This document shows, piece by piece, positions 58,224-64,000 of a DNA stretch of 64,000 bases (its first letter is position 1; each line of letters begins with the position of its first letter). Origin of the DNA: Stereum hirsutum FP-91666 SS1. Taxonomy: Eukaryota; Basidiomycota; Agaricomycetes; Russulales; Stereaceae. The position numbers were made by a program, and so were the translations under genes. The notes under the pieces were generated by a model. It was not told where the DNA came from, searched no databases, and saw only the letters and a list, made by a program, of their open reading frames with translations. The stretch lies in NCBI RefSeq assembly GCF_000264905.1, contig NW_006763153.1, positions 145,982 to 209,981 of the forward strand, given 5' to 3'.

Positions 58224-59311
58224 ATGGCGAAGAAAGAAGACGACGGAAGAGAGAAGGCTTTGTTGAGTTGGGGATAAGTGGGCTATTAAGGATGGTTCTG
58301 AACGACACGGACTGAAACGGGAAAGACAAAGATGTGGAGGTGATGTAGCGGAGTGATGGAGGTGGTAGAGGCTAGAATAAGAGGTTGATGCAGTGCTTTT
58401 CCTTGTGAGGCCATGGCTGACATTGAGGGAGAGATAGCAAGAGTGTTTCAGGGACTACTGACAAGTCTGGACTCAGACAGTGGTGCAAAAGTCACAGGGG
58501 TGAACGGTGTTAGTAGTATGTATGCCTTTAGCGGGATGAACACAAGTGAGTATAACTGTGTAGAGGAGATGGGCATGATGTACATTGAGTTCCAGAGGGA
58601 GGAGTGCCGATTAGGTGGAATACACCGGTTCGCTGTCATAAGCTGCGTGAAAAGTTACTTATGTCACAGTGCCAGATCCTCTTTTCTGCTGAGACAAAAA
58701 TGAATCATGCCTTGCGCACAGTGTTCAATATTCTGAAATAAAATCTGACCCTGGAGAAATACAAATACTGATGCGGAAGCAAGTATGCTGGAATTACTTA
58801 AAGTGCCTTCAGAAATTATGCAGAATCGTAAACCTTGTGAATTCGTTCCAACCACAGGCCAGCCGACGGAGCGAGCTTTGGCACGGCTCTCTCCGGGCCA
58901 TCGTGACTGTGGCCCAACTGCAAATATGCATCCATGAGCACACAGTTGAGACAATGGAGTGACTCTAGTGAGTAAACGCAATCATGTACATTTATTCTTT
59001 ATGCTAGATATCTTTTGGCGAGCTCAGGGGCCCTTGAGTCGCCAGTAAGACTTCAAAAGAACACAAACTTGCCTGACACCATCCATTATATATTGTCACT
59101 GGCCATTTACCCAAAGAGTCACCCCCTCTGTATCCCATAACACCAAGAGCATATCTGAGAGTCATATTATGCTTGCTACATGCAGTAAAAAATCTGAATA
59201 ACAGCCCAGTTAGCCAGCATGGAGTGTGGGCCACATGACGAGGCTGCTTGCTTGCCACTGCTGGACCCGGGAGATGCCCCAGCTGGGACACGTGCCACCG
59301 GCTGGCCTGTG
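58224..59311. other. Unassigned; one 96-codon ORF
   Basis: A plus-strand frame from the ATG at 58413 (MADIEGEIARVFQGLLTSLD) to 58703 is open and protein-like but unrecognised. The right part (58990-59311) holds no gene. Confidence 0.3.
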
Positions 59312-59693
59312 TGTAACGGGCAGGGTTGGAGACGGAGCCGAGCGAGAATAGACAAGCGAGGATAGACAAGCACGATATTAATTAGAAACAAGTAGAGTAG
59401 GCATGATACTGGTGTTGACCGACGAGAATACAATCGAGGAGTCTAGCGGGCTTTTATACATGAATGCGAGCCGAGGCTAAGTAAGTGAAAGATTCGCGGG
59501 ACGAGTCGGAAGGGGACGAGATATGGGTCAGGAATGTGGGCTATTTAAGAGACGAAAGAAACCCGGAATAAACAGACACATAGGAGCGGGGAGATATTGA
59601 GGCAGCGGGGCACTGGACAAACTAGGCAAGTAAGTATGAATGAATATGAAATAACTGAAGCCGGTTAAGTCTGTCGTGGTCTTAACCATGACA
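59312..59693 (-). repeat. 3' LTR of chromovirus
   Basis: Read on the minus strand it starts TGTCATGGTTAAGACC and ends CTGCCCGTTACA, 382 bp, with a TATA box (GTATAAAAGC). A purine tract (AAGAGGGGGATAA) lies just upstream, as expected for a 3' LTR. It is the same family as 24127-24468. Confidence 0.75.
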
Positions 59694-59704
59694 TTATCCC
59701 CCTC

Positions 59705-60600
59705 TTAGCCCAAGCGAAGCGTCAACGTTCGTATAACGGTGGATCGAGACGAGTTGGTGGGCATGCGACGTGACCAGAGCGAGTCATAGTCTGGACGGGA
59801 GGCATGTATATTGTGCGAAGGTCTTGGTGATTGGGGACAAGGCATGGCTGTGGGAACGGCGCTGTGATGAGGAGTGGTAGTGGAGATGGAAGGGAATTCT
59901 TCTGGCGATGCAAGAGAAGTGGAGTTGTTGGACTCGGACGCTCGAGAAGCGGAGCCGGGCTTGGACACTGCGGAATCGGAATCCTGTGCTGCAAGAGGGA
60001 CATCAGTAGCCACGGTGTTTTGTACAATAGTGGTAGTCTGAGCATTAGGGATTAATGGGGTGGTAGATGAAAGCAAATCAGAATCGATTAGATGTGAAGA
60101 ATATGATCGAGAGATGTCAAGTGAATGGGGACGAGGAGCGCGGGGATGACGACAATGAAACCGGTCGATGAGTTCGTTGTACGTGGTCGGAATATCTGAG
60201 AGCAGAACCCACGAGTCGTCAGAATTGGGGAGAGAAGAGAAATGAACTAAGTATTCATAACGATGGCCCATTTTTCTGCAGTCCAGAAGTGAATGAATGG
60301 AAAGAGAAGGATCGTTATTGAGTTGGAATGGTTTGGGATCGGAGTGGGGGTGGAATTCGGAAGGATCATTATCAGGCTTGAGGAGGGAGACGTTGAAGAC
60401 GGGGTGAAGATGAGAGAGGTAGGAGGGAAGTTCTAATAAGTATGCGTGCGAGCCCATAGGGCGAATGATACGATAGGGGCCAAGACGACAATGGTCGAGT
60501 TTGGGAGATGGTCCAGTAGTTTTGATGTTGCAACGCAGAAGCCATACAAGCTGACCGTAAGTAAAAGGTGGAAAAGTTGCCTGCGTCTTGTAAGGATAAG
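59705..60600 (-). mobile_element. Ty3/gypsy pol C-terminus with chromodomain
   Basis: The frame, open from about 60600 to the TAA/TAG at 59705, begins TFPPFTYGQLVWLLRCNIKT, then LGPYRIIRPMGSHAYLLELP and LHPVFNVSLLKP, the C-terminal part of a chromovirus integrase. A chromodomain-like part follows (LLDCRKMGHRYEYLVHFSSL, then SWVLLSDIPTTYNELIDRFH), thought to guide integration to modified histones. A Ser/Thr-rich tail ends just before the purine tract and LTR. Upstream of about 60610 homology stops, so the reverse transcriptase and most of the integrase are missing: this is a 5'-truncated 3' end. Confidence 0.85.
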
Positions 60601-61312
60601 ATAGTAGTGAAGTGAAGTGAAGTGATAACTCCGACTTCGACTACGATAATCATCACAATTTGGGACCATCCAGAGACCCTCTGAAGGCTAGACAGTGTGA
60701 ACAAAGAGTGACATAGGGATTCACCCAGAGGAAGGGCGGCCTCGAGGCGAAGGCAATAGGCATCGCTGATGGTGCTGCAGAGCCGGTCAGCACGACGAGA
60801 CACGAAGTCAACGTTTGCGCGAAGAGTCGTGAGTGGCGCACAGATTCAAACCAAGTCTGCAAGAGCCTGTACCAAATAGCAAGCTTTAAGTGAGGACAAT
60901 AGGATCGTCAATACTGCTAAATATATACATATTCGTCGTGAGATTTGGGGGATTCAATCATGAATCACGAGGAAGCTTGATTTGTGTGAGTATGTGGCTT
61001 GACCGTGTGGCCCAGTACCCCCGCATGATGTTCCTAGAAACAGAATAAGTAATGGACGGCAATGCTAACTCACGAGTCGCTCAGTTCACTAAGCAAAGCC
61101 CCAAGCTTAAATTGTAGTACTACAGAATAATATGTATATACATGTACATCAGGAAAACCTCCCAAAACTATTTAGTGGTAATTATCACCCATTAGCCAAA
61201 ATTATGAGGTTTTAGGAAGTATCAGTTTTATAATGGTCCCCCCAAAATTTATTTCTACTTTGTGCATAACTTAGAACTAATTTTGCCTAACTTTCACTAC
61301 TTCTAGGCTTGG
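60601..61312. other. Unassigned, AT-rich at right
   Basis: Contains a GAAGT repeat (60608-60624). Otherwise nothing is supported. Confidence 0.35.
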
Positions 61313-61408
61313 AACCAGCCGTTCTACACTACCAGGTATTAACGTGTAGAACACAGTAATCTCCCCCCCACATCTCCTTTTTCACAGAATAGTGTAGAAC
61401 GGCTGGTT
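61313..61408. repeat. 18-bp perfect inverted repeat, 60-nt loop
   Basis: AACCAGCCGTTCTACACT at 61313-61330 is the exact reverse complement of 61391-61408. A further partial copy (GTGTAGAACA) lies in the loop. The flanks share TTTCACTACTTCTA / TTACACTACTTCTA. The surroundings are AT-rich; a MITE-like element is possible. Confidence 0.8.
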
Positions 61409-62121
61409 TTGAGCTTACACTACTTCTAAGATTAGATAATTTTGCACATTTAGTGCACATAGTTCATATTTTTGACCTCATCTGCCCTATCTCACAGCAC
61501 TGCAGCTCATACCCAGCCATCAACAAGCTCCTACTACCAAGGAGCAATGCAAAGGTGAGAAAGCCATTGATATTGCATTTACAGGTAATTCTGGGTCTAC
61601 TACATGTGACCATCCCATTTTGTACAATCCAACTGTGGGCAGTAAGTACAGATTGATATATACAGTAAAGGCTGGAAGTACAAGAGTGTAGGTAGAACAT
61701 AGGAGTCAGACCAAGTAAGACAGCACAGGTAAGAAGCAGAGGGCACGAAGACACGTAGTGCTAGAGGTGACGGTGGGGGAGAGCAAGAGCGGAGGAAGCA
61801 AGAAAGCACAGGGTGCTAGAGTTAGTAACCGAGAATGAGAGGAAGAAAAGGGATATATACATGACAAAGGACATGGATGGGGAGATAGAAGCATGTGAAT
61901 GGCCAAATATATAAAGATGGGGGAAGAAAGACAATGAACATACTTACTACAGAGGGTGCACATCAAGCGCACATAAATAAAGAAGTTGAGTGACCAAACA
62001 GAGTGCCAGAGTCAGGGTCCCACTGAGCGTACATGGGAGCGGGAGCATGCAAGAGGGTGAGCAAGAGACTTACATGCGAGAGGGAGCATACAAGCAGACA
62101 GGCATGAATGCATGAAGGACG
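61409..62121. other. Unassigned, purine-rich plus strand
   Basis: No gene is supported; the strand bias that marks the following array begins at about 61640. Confidence 0.3.
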
Positions 62122-63010
62122 ATGCAAGTGAGAACACAAACACAAGTGCTGATGTGCGTGATTGCAAGAGGGCGCATGCATGCCTTGCGTGAAGGAGAAA
62201 ATACGGGGACGTAAACACCAGTGCAAAGGCAAGTGCGAATGTACATACTTGCGAGAGGTTGCGAGCCAGAGGGTGCATGCGAGAGGGTAACTGGTGTGTG
62301 TGAGAGCGAGGGTAGTATCACAATATAAATGCCAGTGCACGTGTGAGTGCGCATACTTGCGAAAGGGCGCGTACAAGAGGGAACACATAAGAGTGCACAC
62401 GCAAAGAGGGTACGAGGGCGAGTGTGGTACAAGGACGAACGCGAGAGCGAGTATGAGGGCAGTGTTTGTGTGGAAAGAGGAAAATACATACAGGAAACAT
62501 AGAGTACCAAGGCTGTGGGCAAGAAAGTAAGCGAGGCGAGGCAAGGACACAAACGCGAGGCAAAGATATGAACACGATGGGAGTCGGGGTCCAGGAGAGC
62601 GCACCCGCGAGAGGGAGCATACAAGAAGGTGAGCATGAGATGGCGAGCGTGTGTGAGGGCAAACCGATGACGATGCGAACATAAACGCGGGCACAGGATG
62701 AGAAGGCAACTGCAATCACAAACACAAGTGCTGATATGCATGGGACAGTACATGTTTGCATGAGGTGAAAATGTCAGGAGGTAAGCACCAACCCGAAGGC
62801 AAATGTGAATGTACACACTTACAAGGGTGCATGCAATAGGGTGCATGCGAGAGGGGGAGTGTCTGTGTGAGAGCGAGGATACATGAGGGGAATAAGATAA
62901 CGATGCGAGTGGGCGTACCGGTGTGCGTGCTTGCGAAAGGGCGCGTACGAGGGGATGTGTATACGGGTGTGCGCGTGAGGGTGTGAACTTGCATGCGAGA
63001 GGACAGACGT
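62122..63010. repeat. Degenerate tandem array, unit about 570 bp
   Basis: CACAAACACAAGTGCTGAT at 62136 recurs at 62715; GAATGTACATACTTGCGAG at 62238 recurs as GAATGTACACACTTACAAG at about 62807; TTGCGAAAGGGCGCGTAC occurs at about 62354 and 62933. Within each unit, short GCATGCGAGAGGG-like motifs repeat. Long minus-strand frames here are products of this repeat (Cys/Leu/Ser/His-rich) and not credible genes. Confidence 0.65.
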
Positions 63011-64000
63011 ATATGAGTGCGAAAGACGAGGATGAAAGTGGCACCCAACGCCATCCACTTCAACGAACAAGGGGGAGTGCGCGTATGCGTGAACGTGAGG
63101 GGTCCTGCATGAGAGGACAAGCACCGAGTGGTGAAGAAACGGGAATAAAAAGGGGAGAGTAAGCAAAGGGAATATGTGGATGTGATGAGGGAGAGAAACG
63201 GGGGAGAGCGTCGACGGAAAACCTTGAAAAAAGGTCAAAAAAAAACAACAGTACGATTATGGAAGAGAACGCGATGGAGAAACCGAAGGCTAAACCACTT
63301 ACAATAGCCCGTTCTACCTCCCACTTCGTCCATTCGGCCATCACCGCCGTATCCTGGGTTAACTGCGGGTATCATTGAGTGACGATGAGGGAGTGAGGAG
63401 GGGATGGCGAACGTGAGTACGCCGTTAGCAAAGAAAGAAAAAGGGGATGCAACGAGATTATTAAGTATCACAAGTGGTGACTAGGAGGACTATATGCGCA
63501 CCTTATGGACTTCACCACCTGCAATCTCATCGACCAACGACCCTCCCATCCGCTATCTACTTCATCGAATGAGTGCGGATGCGGGTGTGCGTCCATGCGA
63601 GAGGTCGCACGTGCGTGAGCGAGCACCGCATAGGAAAAGAACCGAGGCCAAGGCAGAAGAGCGAGCAAGGAGAGGATATAGATGAAGTGAGGGCGGGAGG
63701 CGGAGGCGGAAGATGATAGGGTGGCGAGAGGGCAAGTGCGAACGTCGACGACGGCAATTGGAAGGCTGCAGGCGACGGAGAGCAAGACGAGGACGCCAAG
63801 AGGAAGAGGGCGGGGATGGTCGCGCGAGGGTGAACAAGAAATGGAGGATATGGATATAGTGAAGGTGAGGGTGCGCGGCGCGAGCGAAGAAGGTGGAGAT
63901 GGAGAGAGGGACAAACGAGCACAAGTCGCGACTACGCGAAAGTCAACATGGGCCAAACATGGCCAAACAAATACGTGGCGCGAACGTGTGGTGACGACGC
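63011..64000. other. Unassigned, purine-rich
   Basis: Continues the G/A-rich plus strand. A GTATCCTGGG.. spacer and long minus-strand open frames are present, but the composition is low-complexity. No gene is supported to the window end. Confidence 0.3.

Noticed and set aside
62122..63010. Possible CRISPR-like array
   Set aside because: Repeats are long, degenerate and without unique spacers of constant length, and the genome is eukaryotic.
62070..63044. 324-codon minus-strand open frame
   Set aside because: It lies in the degenerate tandem array; the sequence is Ser/Leu/Cys/His-rich low complexity and similar frames occur in all registers.

Overview
The window is nuclear DNA of a filamentous basidiomycete, most likely an Agaricomycete. 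Genes are split by many short introns (mostly 50-75 nt, GT..AG, often with a CTNA branch site). The families seen are typical of that group: an AA9 lytic polysaccharide monooxygenase, F-box/LRR proteins, a MYND protein, a JmjC protein, a WD40 protein with membrane C-terminus, a fungal fatty acid synthase beta relic, and Plavaka-like, LINE and chromovirus (Ty3/gypsy) debris. No bacterial operons, CRISPR, rRNA or tRNA were seen. I do not name a species.

Layout. 1-2.4 kb: small membrane protein gene (-) and a decayed LINE 3' coding end. 2.8-14 kb: the best gene block, all on the minus strand: a Q/H/P-rich protein, an F-box protein with a C-terminal membrane anchor, a JmjC protein, a MYND protein and a second F-box protein. 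14-16.9 kb: LINE relic bracketed by direct repeats, next to a broken F-box-like fragment. 18.6-20.1 kb: seven-exon WD40-membrane gene (-). 20-24.5 kb: mostly unassigned, ending in an LTR. 25-27.4 kb: pseudogene of FAS beta (enoyl reductase plus start of dehydratase). 28-34 kb: small unrecognised genes and a decayed Plavaka-like transposon. 35.7-37.4 kb: AA9 LPMO whose last intron has lost its AG acceptor. 38-39.7 kb: dienelactone hydrolase/SnoaL-type gene with a frameshift and a stop. 40-43 kb: small unrecognised coding exons. 45-46.1 kb: acidic nuclear-type protein. 46-50.9 kb: unassigned. 50.9-58.2 kb: nested LTR retroelements with intact target-site duplications. 59.3-60.7 kb: 3' end of a chromovirus. 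62-63 kb: degenerate tandem array.

The genes do not form an obvious pathway. The strongest themes are (i) gene decay: several genes carry isolated stops (mostly Gln codons turned into TAA/TAG), 1-2 nt indels or a broken splice acceptor; and (ii) layered retroelement insertions, including a three-LTR, two-internal-region element flanked by one 5-bp target duplication and itself hit by a second element. I found no convincing new defence, biosynthetic or regulatory system. Exon models were built by eye from splice consensus and reading-frame continuity.
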